DNA of 34,509 bases, from positions 1-34,509 of the forward strand of contig JAFRDQ010000095.1 of the NCBI GenBank assembly GCA_017411225.1. Reading direction: 5' to 3'. This DNA comes from Oscillospiraceae bacterium (GTDB lineage Bacteria > Bacillota > Clostridia > Oscillospirales > Oscillospiraceae). Under the pieces are notes generated by a model. It worked only from the letters and a program-made list of their open reading frames with translations, searched no databases and had not been told where the DNA came from. Positions 24,664 through 32,063 of the stretch are shown piece after piece. A program made the translations under genes and the position numbers. How positions within the stretch are numbered: position 1 is the first letter of the stretch; the number at the start of each line of letters is the position of its first letter.

Positions 24664-25668
24664 ATGCAGAAATCTGACTACAAGAACATGTGGGTCTACA
24701 TCGAGCACGACGGCAAGACCGCCGCGCCCGTGGGCCTCGAGCTCTGCTGCGAGCTGAGAAAGCTCTGCGACACGACCGGCGACAAGCTCTACGCCGTCAT
24801 CCTCGGCGATCTGCCGCATGAAGAGTGCGACAAGGTACGCGAGTGCGGCGTGGACGGCATCATCTATGTGAGCGGCACGGGCTATGACTACTTCAACACC
24901 GACGCCTATGCCAACGCCTTCACGGTGCTCTCCAAAAAGTACAACCCCTCGGCGATCTTCGTCGGCGGCACGATCAACGGCCGCGACTTCGCGCCCCGCT
25001 TCGCCGTGCAGCTCGACACCGGCTGCACCTCCGACGCGATGGAGCTCGAATACGACCCCGAGACGGGCGACATCCAGTTCATCGAGCCCGCCGTCGGCGG
25101 CAAGATCATGGCCGTCATCACGGTGCCCGTCCTGCGCCCGCAGGTCGGCACGATCCGACCCGGCACGTTCAAATACGCGCCGACCGGACGCAAGGCTGAG
25201 ATCGACGTCATCTGCGAGGAGATCAACTTCGACCCCGAGGCGATCCGCTGCAAGCACATCGACTTCACGCCCGATGACATCGACCCCGAGCTCGATATCG
25301 CGAACGCCGACTGCATCGTCTGCGTCGGCAACGGTCTGAAGGACTCCGAGCATCTGGAGCGCTACCGCGAGCTGGCAAGGCTCCTCGGCGGCAAGATCGG
25401 CTGCACGAGACCGCTGTTTGACCGCGGCATCCTGCCCTACAAGCTGCAGATCGGCCAGTCGGGCGTCATGGTCAAGACGAAGCTCTACATCAGCTTCGGC
25501 GTCTCCGGCGCGGTAAACCACACCGCCGGCGTGGACGCGGATCTCTTCATCGCCGTCGACAAAAACCCCGAGGCGCAGATCTTCAACTACTGCGACTACG
25601 GCATCGTCGGCGACATGGACCAGGTCTGCGACGAGATGATCGAGCAATTGAAAGCGAGACAAAAATAA
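24664..25668 (+). CDS. etfA: Electron transfer flavoprotein alpha subunit
   Basis: A 334-residue EtfA. The N-terminal domain has MWVYIEHDGKTAAPVGLEL. The C-terminal FAD domain has GCTRPLFDRGILPYKLQIGQSG, then KLYISFGVSGAVNHTAGVD and FIAVDKNPEAQIFNYCDYGIVGD, the standard EtfA signature. No cysteine-rich ferredoxin-like N-terminal extension is present, unlike some clostridial EtfA proteins. GGAGGG lies 7 nt before the start. Last gene of the lactate cluster; a MITE-like palindrome begins 22 nt after its stop. Confidence 0.96.
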   Translation: MQKSDYKNMWVYIEHDGKTAAPVGLELCCELRKLCDTTGDKLYAVILGDLPHEECDKVRECGVDGIIYVSGTGYDYFNTDAYANAFTVLSKKYNPSAIFVGGTINGRDFAPRFAVQLDTGCTSDAMELEYDPETGDIQFIEPAVGGKIMAVITVPVLRPQVGTIRPGTFKYAPTGRKAEIDVICEEINFDPEAIRCKHIDFTPDDIDPELDIANADCIVCVGNGLKDSEHLERYRELARLLGGKIGCTRPLFDRGILPYKLQIGQSGVMVKTKLYISFGVSGAVNHTAGVDADLFIAVDKNPEAQIFNYCDYGIVGDMDQVCDEMIEQLKARQK

Positions 25669-25690
25669 CTGCCAATATGAAGCAGAGTCT

Positions 25691-25832
25691 GTAGGGGAGG
25701 GGCTTGCCCCTCCCGTGCAGAACAGACGACAGACATAGAAAATGTGAGGCGAATTCGTTCTCTCTGCGAATTCGCCTCACATCTTTTGTTATTTTAAACC
25801 GGAACGCCGGGAGGGGCAAGCCCCTCCCCTAC
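25691..25832. mobile_element. MITE-like nested palindromic element, copy 2 (inverted orientation)
   Basis: A 142-bp element with the same ends as copy 1 and a central palindrome at 25742-25782 (loop TTCTCTCTG). The asymmetric inner segments show it is inverted relative to copies 1 and 3: GTGCAG follows the left end here, whereas CGGCGTTCC follows it in the others. It lies between convergent etfA and truA. Confidence 0.85.
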
Positions 25833-25856
25833 GTTCGCCTTTTCGATCTCCGCGTA

Positions 25857-26594
25857 TTAATAAAACACTTCCCAAAGGATCAATCCCTGCGCCGGGGCGG
25901 TTTTTCCCGCCGCTGCGCGGTCTCTTGCGTCCAGAATGTCCTGCATCGAATCCGCGTCCCGCTCGCGGAGGCCGACCTCGATCAGCGTGCCGGTCAGGAT
26001 GCGCACCATGTTCCAGAGAAAGCCGTTTCCGGTGAACGAGAGGCGCACCTCGTCTCCCAGCCGCTCCACGTCGATCAGATCGACGCGGCGGACGGGGGAT
26101 TTTTTCATGCGCTTATCCGAGCAGAAGCTCGTGAAATCGTGCTCGCCGCAGAGCATCGCCGCGGCGGCTCGCATGGCGTCGAGATCGAGCGCGCGCGGCT
26201 CCGACACGCGGTATTTTCGTTCAAAGACGTCGGGCGCGTCGCTGTTCCAGATACGGTAGACGTAGGTCTTCCCCTTTGCGTTCAGGCGGGCGTGAAACCT
26301 TGGCGCCGCCTCCTCGAGCGAAATTGCGCCGATGTCCGCCGGGAGGGCGGCGCGGAGTTCGCGCAAAATCGCCTCCGGCATCCGCTCCGTTTTCGCGCGG
26401 AAGGAGACGACCTGCGCCCGTGCGTGCACGCCCGCATCGGTTCTGCCGGAGGCCGCGGTCTTGATGGGCTGCGAGAGAATGCGCGAGAGGGCCGCTTCCA
26501 CCTTCTCCTGAATGGTGTTCGGCGTGTTTCCCTGCCGCTGCCAGCCGCGATACCGCGAGCCGTCATAGCAGAGCGTGAGTTTGTAATTCGGCAT
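25857..26594 (-). CDS. truA: tRNA pseudouridine synthase A
   Basis: A 245-residue TruA, isomerising uridines 38-40 in the tRNA anticodon stem. The catalytic aspartate is Asp53 in SGRTDAGVHA; YDGSRYRGWQRQ near the N-terminus and GNGFLWNMVRILTGTLIEVG in the C-terminal half are family hallmarks. The ATG is separated by one base from the stop of the upstream C39-like gene and has GGAGGG upstream, indicating coupling. Longer in-frame starts lie within that gene and are rejected. Confidence 0.96.
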   Translation of the reverse strand: MPNYKLTLCYDGSRYRGWQRQGNTPNTIQEKVEAALSRILSQPIKTAASGRTDAGVHARAQVVSFRAKTERMPEAILRELRAALPADIGAISLEEAAPRFHARLNAKGKTYVYRIWNSDAPDVFERKYRVSEPRALDLDAMRAAAAMLCGEHDFTSFCSDKRMKKSPVRRVDLIDVERLGDEVRLSFTGNGFLWNMVRILTGTLIEVGLRERDADSMQDILDARDRAAAGKTAPAQGLILWEVFY

Positions 26595-26595
26595 A

Positions 26596-27405
26596 TCAGG
26601 CCCTCCACAGCGACCAGAGGCCGCGAATCTGCGACACGAGCCGGTCATACGTCCAGAGCTGCGCGGTGTTGGACGGGCTGTTCGGATCATGGACGCGGTA
26701 CATGCCGTTTTCCATCCCCGTGAGGAGCAGGAAGTGGCCGTTGTCCGTGAAATCCCCCGGGCCGACGCAGCAGAGAACGAGCCGCCCGCTCTCGAGCTCC
26801 TGCGCGATGCTGCTCTCGCCCGCGGCGAGCACCTGCGATCTCAACCCGAAGGCCGCGCCCGCCTCGGGGATGAAGGCCCAGCTGGTGCCGTTGTCCGGCA
26901 CGTTGTAGTGGTGCTCCTCGGCATACTGCGCGAGTGTCCACGGGTCGGCGTCCGTGTTTCCGGTCAGACCGATGATCGCCATCGAGAGCGCCGTCGGCCC
27001 GCAGCCGCTTCTCGCCATGAAATTGCCGTTATACGTCCGGTAGCCCCAGCGCTCGTCCCACTGGTAGAGCGCGGGTACCTCGCCCGCGGTAACTTCCTCG
27101 GAAAGATCGATCTCCGGGTCGAGATCCTTCTTCGCCGGGTATTCGAGCACAAAGCGCCGCGCGTCCGGGTTCTTCTCATAGAGCTCCACCAAGGCCTCGG
27201 GATAGTCCGAGAGCTTGTACCCATGCGCGGCGGCATACGATTCCAGTGTATACACCACCGGCTCTAAGCTCTCTGCTGGTTCAACCTCCCGCGCAGGCAA
27301 AGCCGCGCGAAGGAGAGCGGGGAGCGCCAGCAAAGCCGCGACGGCGATAAGAACACCGAGGGCGGCGGTCCATATTCGATTTTTTGTTTTCTCTTTCATC
27401 GGCAT
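26596..27405 (-). CDS. C39-like (papain-type) peptidase with N-terminal membrane anchor
   Basis: A 269-residue protein. Residues about 11-34 are one hydrophobic segment, so it is probably anchored with its domain outside the membrane, or exported. The C39_2 domain begins about residue 113: ALYQWDERWGYRTYNG, then ARSGCGPTALSMAIIGL with the candidate nucleophile cysteine, NGHFLLLTG with the candidate histidine, and HDPNSP with the third polar residue. This is a complete triad pattern, so activity is plausible. The substrate is unknown; a cell-wall or peptide target would be guesswork. The ribosome binding site is weak. It shares a minus-strand operon with truA. Confidence 0.82.
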   Translation of the reverse strand: MPMKEKTKNRIWTAALGVLIAVAALLALPALLRAALPAREVEPAESLEPVVYTLESYAAAHGYKLSDYPEALVELYEKNPDARRFVLEYPAKKDLDPEIDLSEEVTAGEVPALYQWDERWGYRTYNGNFMARSGCGPTALSMAIIGLTGNTDADPWTLAQYAEEHHYNVPDNGTSWAFIPEAGAAFGLRSQVLAAGESSIAQELESGRLVLCCVGPGDFTDNGHFLLLTGMENGMYRVHDPNSPSNTAQLWTYDRLVSQIRGLWSLWRA

Positions 27406-27418
27406 GTGAATCTTTGCT

Positions 27419-27443
27419 AATTAGGAATGAGGAATTAGGAATT
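27419..27443. repeat. Heptad repeat, single arm only (half copy)
   Basis: AATTAGGAATGAGG continued by AATTAGGAATT: one arm of the repeat family without an adjacent partner. It lies in the leader of the C39-like gene. The nearest complementary arm is copy 9, about 90 nt away. Confidence 0.75.
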
Positions 27444-27462
27444 TTCTAAGACTAACATTTTT

Positions 27463-27471
27463 ATTATACCA
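27463..27471 (-). promoter_or_regulatory. Extended -10 promoter of the C39-like/truA operon
   Basis: On the minus strand the sequence reads TGGTATAAT, a perfect extended -10 (TGnTATAAT). No good -35 hexamer is present 17 nt upstream, consistent with an extended -10 promoter. The start site would be near 27456, about 50 nt before the start codon. Confidence 0.65.
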
Positions 27472-27491
27472 TACAAATGCAAGAATAAAAA

Positions 27492-27566
27492 AATGAGGAA
27501 TCAGGAGCTTCGGACTGAACGCCGGTTCACTCCCAACTCCTAATTCCTCATTCCTAATTCCTCATT
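27492..27566. repeat. Heptad inverted repeat, copy 9 (divergent)
   Basis: A short left arm (27492-27507) and a longer right arm (about 27535-27566) of CATTCCTAATTCC units. The loop contains a second small palindrome, GAACGCCGGTTC. It lies 10 nt beyond the 3' end of the ABC permease gene. Confidence 0.78.
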
Positions 27567-27576
27567 CGCTGACGGA

Positions 27577-29343
27577 TCAGCCAACGCCGTCCTTCTCCAG
27601 CACCAGCGGGATGCCGTGCGCTGTGAGCCATGCGTTTGTGTGCACGGTATCCAGCGTGGGCTGGTACTGCAGCATCAAGCCGGAGACGCCGTCGTCCGCC
27701 GTGATTGCAAGGTTGATCGAGACCTGATAGCAGTGCTCCATCTGCCACTGCTCATCGTAGCCCAGATGCATTTCGTCGTAGTTTCCCTCCCGCACATCGG
27801 GGAGGATGGCCTCGTTGTAGAACGCGAGCGCCTCCGCGCCGGTGAGCTCGAGCCAGCCGCCCTTGGCGTAGCTGATCTCGCCGCCTGACACGTGCGTTTT
27901 GTCCATCGGCACGGGCGGCGTGAGCTCGATGCGCATCTTGCCCAGCGTATCGCCGCCGAGCGTCTCCTGCGCGAGATCGAGCAGCGGCCCTCTCGGCAGA
28001 TGATAGCCGCGCATCAGATTCCGGCCGTCCTTCAGCTGATAGGAATACTGCAGGAAGGCGCCGCCCCCGTCGTAGCTCTGTCCCTCGGCCTCGCCGCGGC
28101 GCGCAAAGAGCTCGCGCTGCAGCGCCTCGGCCGCCTCGATCTGCTTAGGATCCCGCAGAACAAAGCGCTGCGATCCGCCGGAGACCTGCAGCACCTCGAC
28201 GTCATCGACCGCGGGGATGTGCCGCGCGATGCCGAAGGCGTCGAACCGGAAGAGCGCGACGACGGCGCAGCAGACGACGCCCGCGATCAGCGCTTTCAGC
28301 CAACCCTTGGCCGAGAAGGCGCGGAACGACTTGCGGATGATCATCTCAGAGAGGAAATAGCCGATGACGGCGCCGACGAGCGAGAGGATCAGATGCAGCG
28401 GGAAGAACCGCGCACCCTCCACGCCGCTGCCGTAAAAGCTGAAGCCGCCGAGGAAATAGAGCACCAAAAACGGGAAGCCGAGTCCGAAGAAGATCGTGAC
28501 GATATATTTGAGGATCGGACGCAGGACGCCGAAGGCGGTCGTCTCCTGCGCGCGCTCATTCTGCCGCCGCAGGAAGAGCCACAGCGCGAGCGCTGTGAAG
28601 ATCATGCCGACGATGAAGTAGCCGATCACCCAGCCCCAGCCGATAAAGCCGGCCGCCTCGCCGTTCTGGCCGAAGCCCTGCCCGCACTCCGTCATGAGAC
28701 GCACGACGGGCGAGAGCGTATGCAGCCAATAGAGACCGTTTTCGCCGCCCATGACGCCGTAGGAATAGCTCGTAACGAGGCCGCCGAGCAGGATATTCAG
28801 CGCGCTGCCCGCGAAGTTTAAGAGCAGATACAGCGCCGGGATGACAAGCACGTGCCCCGTGAGCATGACGCAGAAGGCCGCAAGGCCATAGAACGTGAGA
28901 CTCTCGAGACTCCAGACGGCGCACCATGTGAGCGCGCTCTGGAGATCCGCCGCGCCGTAGACCGCCTCGACCGCAAGCATCACAAGCGCGATGAAAACCC
29001 CGGTCGAGAGGAGCATGACCGCTCCGGCGAGCCAGTGCTGGCCAAAGAGCTTCGAGCGCTTGACGGGCAGGGAGGCAAAGAGCCCCGTGAGCTTTGCGGA
29101 ATACGTGTGCTCAAAGACCGCCATCGCGGCGATAAGGCCGAAGAGCAGGGCAAAGATCGCGCCCGTCGCCGCGCGGCCGTAGACAAAGAGCTGCACCGGC
29201 CCGAGGTCTCCGCTCGCGGCCTGCGGGCGCGAGGGATCGGAGAGCATATTCGCCAGCGGCAGGATATTATAAAACACCAGCACGGCCGTCATGCCGAGCC
29301 AGAGGGGCCAATACCGCGCAAGGCAGCGGCGAAACAGGCTCAT
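27577..29343 (-). CDS. ABC transporter permease, YtrC-like, with C-terminal extracytoplasmic region
   Basis: A 588-residue membrane protein with several hydrophobic segments in the first ~390 residues (for example TAVLVFYNILPLANML, ATGAIFALLFGLIAAMAVF, IVGMIFTALALWLFL) and a final one near ALIAGVVCCAVVALF. The last ~190 residues are soluble (DDVEVLQVSGGSQRFVLRDP, YQLKDGRNLMRGYHL) and resemble the extra domain found in some clostridial GntR-linked ABC permeases; I hold that domain match loosely. It starts one base after the ATPase stop, so it is coupled to it. ATPase plus permease without a binding protein suggests export or envelope stress response; the substrate is unknown. Confidence 0.82.
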   Translation of the reverse strand: MSLFRRCLARYWPLWLGMTAVLVFYNILPLANMLSDPSRPQAASGDLGPVQLFVYGRAATGAIFALLFGLIAAMAVFEHTYSAKLTGLFASLPVKRSKLFGQHWLAGAVMLLSTGVFIALVMLAVEAVYGAADLQSALTWCAVWSLESLTFYGLAAFCVMLTGHVLVIPALYLLLNFAGSALNILLGGLVTSYSYGVMGGENGLYWLHTLSPVVRLMTECGQGFGQNGEAAGFIGWGWVIGYFIVGMIFTALALWLFLRRQNERAQETTAFGVLRPILKYIVTIFFGLGFPFLVLYFLGGFSFYGSGVEGARFFPLHLILSLVGAVIGYFLSEMIIRKSFRAFSAKGWLKALIAGVVCCAVVALFRFDAFGIARHIPAVDDVEVLQVSGGSQRFVLRDPKQIEAAEALQRELFARRGEAEGQSYDGGGAFLQYSYQLKDGRNLMRGYHLPRGPLLDLAQETLGGDTLGKMRIELTPPVPMDKTHVSGGEISYAKGGWLELTGAEALAFYNEAILPDVREGNYDEMHLGYDEQWQMEHCYQVSINLAITADDGVSGLMLQYQPTLDTVHTNAWLTAHGIPLVLEKDGVG

Positions 29344-29344
29344 T

Positions 29345-30238
29345 TCAGAGCAGGATGTTCTTGACTTCATAGTCCACACCTCCCAACTCATAGATAAAGA
29401 TCTCCTCAAGCGTCAGCGGCACGAGGTCCATATACTGCGGCTGCGCCGCCGCGAGATAGGCTTCCAATGTGTCGGCGTCGCCGCGCAGGATCAGCGTGTG
29501 CATCCGCCCGGTCGCCTGATCGTGCAGAATGTTCAGATCCTGCGGCAGCGCCTGCCCCTCGGGCAGGGCGATCATGACCTTGACAATATTCTCCTGCAGA
29601 TCGCTGAGACTGCGCTCGAGCAGGAGCTTCCCGTGGTCGAGAATGCCGACGTGGTCGCACACGTCCTCGAGCTCGCGGAGGTTGTGGCTGGAAACCAGCA
29701 CCGTCGTGCCGCGGTCGGCCACGTCCGCCATCACGAGCGACCAGACCTGCCGGCGCATGACGGGGTCGAGCCCGTCGACCGGCTCATCGAGCACGAGGAC
29801 GTCCGGCGCCATACTCATGGCGAGCCAGAAGGCCGCCTGCTTCTGCATGCCCTTGGAAAAGCGGCGGATCGGCTGCTTTTCGTCGAGGTCGAAGGCTTTT
29901 TTCAGCTTGTCATACCGCTCCCAGTCGAACGCGGGGCAGACGCCGGCATAGAATTTCGCCATGTCGAGGATCGACGCGCTGCGAAAATAGAACACGTCGT
30001 CCGGGATGTAGGCCATGCGGCGCTTGACCGCGGGGTTTTCCCAGACGGGCGCGCCGTCCACCGTGACCGTGCCGGCGTCGGGGCGGTAAATGCCCGTGAG
30101 ATGGCGCAAAAGCGTACTTTTGCCCGCGCCGTTCGGGCCGACAAGGCCGTAGACCGCGCCGCGCGGCACCGTCATGGTCAGACCGTCGAGCGCGCGAAAG
30201 CCGTCGAAGGTCTTGACCAGATTTTTAACTTCAATCAT
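29345..30238 (-). CDS. ABC transporter ATP-binding protein, YtrB-like
   Basis: A 297-residue ABC ATPase. Walker A GPNGAGKST (about 34-42), signature FSKGMQKQ (in place of LSGGQ), Walker B VLVLDEPVDGLD and the switch histidine in VSSHNLRELEDV are all present, so it should be active. The C-terminal ~80 residues are a family-specific extension. It overlaps the GntR gene by ATGA, with AGGAGG upstream, and is coupled to the permease downstream. The GntR-ATPase-permease order matches the ytrAB type of operon. Confidence 0.94.
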   Translation of the reverse strand: MIEVKNLVKTFDGFRALDGLTMTVPRGAVYGLVGPNGAGKSTLLRHLTGIYRPDAGTVTVDGAPVWENPAVKRRMAYIPDDVFYFRSASILDMAKFYAGVCPAFDWERYDKLKKAFDLDEKQPIRRFSKGMQKQAAFWLAMSMAPDVLVLDEPVDGLDPVMRRQVWSLVMADVADRGTTVLVSSHNLRELEDVCDHVGILDHGKLLLERSLSDLQENIVKVMIALPEGQALPQDLNILHDQATGRMHTLILRGDADTLEAYLAAAQPQYMDLVPLTLEEIFIYELGGVDYEVKNILL

Positions 30239-30558
30239 GATGTTTCCTCCTCTCCCCGCTCCATGCGGCGGCGGAGCGTCTCCGCCGTCACGCCGAGAAA
30301 TCTGAGCTCGCGCACGGTCTCATCGAACCGGCGCAAAAGCGCCTCGCGCCGCTCGGAATCGACCTCCGCGCGGTCCATGGCAAAGCTGCCCTTGCCCGGC
30401 ACGGAGCAGATATAGCCCTCCTGCTCGAGCGTGCGGTAAGCGCGCTGGATCGTGTTCGGGTTGACCGCGAGCTGCTGGGCCAGCTCGCGCACCGAGGGCA
30501 GCCGCTCGCCCGCGCCGAGCGCGCCCGAGACGATGAGCGCGCGCAGACCGTCGCGCAC
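30235..30558 (-). CDS. GntR-family regulator, YtrA-type; 5' end unclear
   Basis: A 107-residue reading from the first standard in-frame start (GTG at 30558). The winged helix-turn-helix is clear: LPSVRELAQQLAVNPNTIQRAYRTLEQEGYICSVPGKGSF, with a short C-terminal helix as in YtrA regulators. Homology appears to extend upstream: codons from 30600 read ISINYRDPRPIHEQ, the usual N-terminus of the family, but no ATG, GTG or TTG starts that frame. The ATG at 30610, just after AGAAAGGCGG, is out of frame with it by one base. So the gene has a frameshift or sequence error near its start, uses a non-standard start (ATC or ACG), or truly begins at 30558. It probably represses its own operon through the 30630-30650 palindrome. 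Confidence 0.85.
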   Translation of the reverse strand: MRDGLRALIVSGALGAGERLPSVRELAQQLAVNPNTIQRAYRTLEQEGYICSVPGKGSFAMDRAEVDSERREALLRRFDETVRELRFLGVTAETLRRRMERGEEETS

Positions 30559-30629
30559 CTGCTCATGGATCGGCCGCGGGTCGCGATAGTTGATGCTGAT
30601 CGTGGTGCATTCCGCCTTTCTGTATGAAC

Positions 30630-30650
30630 TGTATTAATCGTACTAATACA
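30630..30650. promoter_or_regulatory. Operator palindrome for the GntR regulator
   Basis: A perfect inverted repeat TGTATTA-N7-TAATACA located directly downstream of the -10 box, over the expected transcription start of the GntR/ABC operon. The position is typical of an autorepressor site. Assignment to this regulator is inference from location. Confidence 0.72.
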
Positions 30651-30679
30651 CTTATAGCACAGGGATTGGAGTGTGTCAA
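30651..30679 (-). promoter_or_regulatory. Promoter of the GntR-ABC operon
   Basis: On the minus strand TTGACA (30679-30674), 17-nt spacer, TATAAG (30656-30651). A near-consensus sigma-70 type promoter, immediately followed by the operator palindrome. Confidence 0.85.
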
Positions 30680-30756
30680 TGGGATTCATGAAATCTTAAA
30701 GAATGGAAAAGCGGGCCGCAGAGGGCGTCGCCCCCTACGATGGATGCCCCGCACCG

Positions 30757-30903
30757 CCGTAGGGGAGGGGCTTGCCCCTCCCGGCGTTCCGTTGTGCGGA
30801 CATAAAAAAATGTGAGGCGAATTCGATCTTTTTGCGAATTCGCCTCACATCGTTATTTTCTTTCACAGATGCTGCACGGGAGGGGCAAGCCCCTCCCCTA
30901 CGG
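30757..30903. mobile_element. MITE-like nested palindromic element, copy 3
   Basis: A 147-bp element with ends extended to CCGTAGGGG / CCCCTACGG and the central palindrome at 30810-30850 (loop ATCTTTTTG). Same orientation as copy 1. It lies 14 nt beyond the 3' end of the DUF2156 gene and about 80 nt upstream of the GntR promoter. A short GC-rich stretch at 30723-30745 (GGGCGTCGCCCCCTAC) resembles a decayed end of the same family. Confidence 0.85.
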
Positions 30904-30916
30904 ATTCTGTCTAACA

Positions 30917-31804
30917 TTACTCGATCGTGACGACATACTTCTCCAGCAGCATCAGCGGGTGGTAGGACTCCTTCGACTGGCGGATGCCCTCGTCGCCGGT
31001 GTCCTCCTCGCGGTTGATGTACTTCACGCCCTCCGTGACGAAGTGCTTGGCGTATTCGTTGACAAGCATCTGATACGCGCCGGAGAACGACGTGTCGGCC
31101 TTTTCGACGTGGATGATGAGCGTGTCGCCCACGACCTCGCCGGCAGAGAAGCCGACAATCTTATCCTGCGCGCGCAGGACGCCGCCGAGCGGGGCGTACT
31201 CCCAATACTGCTTCAAGAATTCGCGCACGCTGTGCTCCTCGAAGATCGCGGTCTCCGCCTCCTTGCGGTTCAACTCCGCGTGCTCCTCGAAATACGCCTG
31301 AATCTCCGGCAGGTTCTCCGCCGTGATCTCCTCGAACGACCAGTCGGGATAGAGCCGGCGGAAGCGGTTGACGTGGTTTTTCTGCCCGTGGAGCTTCTTG
31401 CCGGCGAAGGTGACCATGGTCTGCGCGTCATAGAGATAATCGCACCAGTCGCGCTGCAGCTCGGCCTTGAGATCGGGGAAAGCCGCTCTCAGCGCCTTGA
31501 CCTCCTCCGGCAGAACGGGAAAGAGGCGAAACGGCTCGCCCTTTTCCTTTGCCAGCGTCTGCAGCTTGCCGACCACGGCGCAGCAGTCGCCGCCGATGGG
31601 CAGCGAATAGACCGTGCCGACGCCGGGGAGGATCTCGCGCAGGACGAGCGCGCCGTCGATCTCCGCCGCCGCGTCCTGAAAATAGCTCTGCCAGAGCACC
31701 GCCGCGCCGGCGCTGTCGTTACACAGGCGCGAGGCTTTCGTTTGAAACGCGGCGTTCAGCCGCGGGATGTCCGCCGTCGTGATCGGCGTAAAGAGGGTAT
31801 CCAT
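30917..31804 (-). CDS. DUF2156 / phosphatidylglycerol lysyltransferase C-terminal-like protein
   Basis: A 295-residue soluble protein of the DUF2156 family, with the double GNAT-like fold of the C-terminal domain of lysyl-phosphatidylglycerol synthases. Recognisable blocks are KLHGQKNHVNRFRRLYPDW, GGVLRAQDKIVGFSAGE, HVEKADTSFSGAYQMLVNEYA and YINREEDTGDEGIRQSKESY, then HPLMLLEKY. No membrane domain is attached, so it is not a full MprF. Role unknown; an aminoacyl- or acyl-transfer reaction is a reasonable guess only. ATG at 31804 is chosen because the upstream in-frame ATG (31852) overlaps the -10 box. AGGAG lies 15 nt before 31804, farther than usual. Confidence 0.85.
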   Translation of the reverse strand: MDTLFTPITTADIPRLNAAFQTKASRLCNDSAGAAVLWQSYFQDAAAEIDGALVLREILPGVGTVYSLPIGGDCCAVVGKLQTLAKEKGEPFRLFPVLPEEVKALRAAFPDLKAELQRDWCDYLYDAQTMVTFAGKKLHGQKNHVNRFRRLYPDWSFEEITAENLPEIQAYFEEHAELNRKEAETAIFEEHSVREFLKQYWEYAPLGGVLRAQDKIVGFSAGEVVGDTLIIHVEKADTSFSGAYQMLVNEYAKHFVTEGVKYINREEDTGDEGIRQSKESYHPLMLLEKYVVTIE

Positions 31805-31850
31805 AGGGGATGGTTCAATCTCCTGTCTTTTCAGTATGTTTTGCGTTGTC

Positions 31851-31879
31851 ATTATACGCTGTGGCCGACGGCGCGTCAA
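31851..31879 (-). promoter_or_regulatory. Promoter of the DUF2156 gene
   Basis: On the minus strand TTGACG (31879-31874), 17-nt spacer, TATAAT (31856-31851). It is divergent from the methionine promoter; the two -35 boxes are about 19 nt apart. Confidence 0.8.
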
Positions 31880-31898
31880 GTAAGCTTTGTAAGAGCGG

Positions 31899-31927
31899 TT
31901 GACAAAGACTGGGATCGGCGTTATAAT
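31899..31927 (+). promoter_or_regulatory. Consensus promoter of the methionine operon
   Basis: TTGACA (31899-31904), exactly 17 nt, TATAAT (31922-31927): a perfect consensus promoter. Such strength with no visible operator suits an operon controlled after initiation by attenuation. Expected start near 31934. Confidence 0.92.
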
Positions 31928-31961
31928 GCGTCCATCGAATTCAAACAGGAGGAAGCGTCGA

Positions 31962-32063
31962 ATGCAGTCTCGCTCCATGATGATGATGATGTGCATGTGC
32001 ATGCCCATGGGTATGTGCACGATTCGTCATGGCCGAAACTTTGATGCGACCTCTCCTCAATAA
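31962..32063 (+). CDS. Met/Cys-rich leader peptide of the metA operon
   Basis: A 33-codon ORF with AGGAGG (31947-31952) 9 nt before its ATG, starting about 28 nt after the predicted transcription start. Residues 6-19 read [14 protein letters not shown]: nine Met and three Cys in 14 codons. Five consecutive ATG codons occupy 31977-31991. The stop (TAA, 32061-32063) lies 18 nt before a strong terminator stem, and metA follows. This is the arrangement of trp/his/leu-type attenuator peptides, here for sulfur amino acids. A metal-binding small protein is an alternative, since Met/Cys clusters bind copper, but promoter, terminator and metA context favour a leader peptide. Confidence 0.85.
   Translation: MQSRSMMMMMCMCMPMGMCTIRHGRNFDATSPQ

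Noticed and set aside
31805..32020. An N-terminal extension of the DUF2156 protein beginning [10 protein letters not shown]
   Set aside because: It would need transcription starting beyond the gene's own TATAAT box and is the antisense of the Met-rich leader peptide; the homologous part starts at about 31804.
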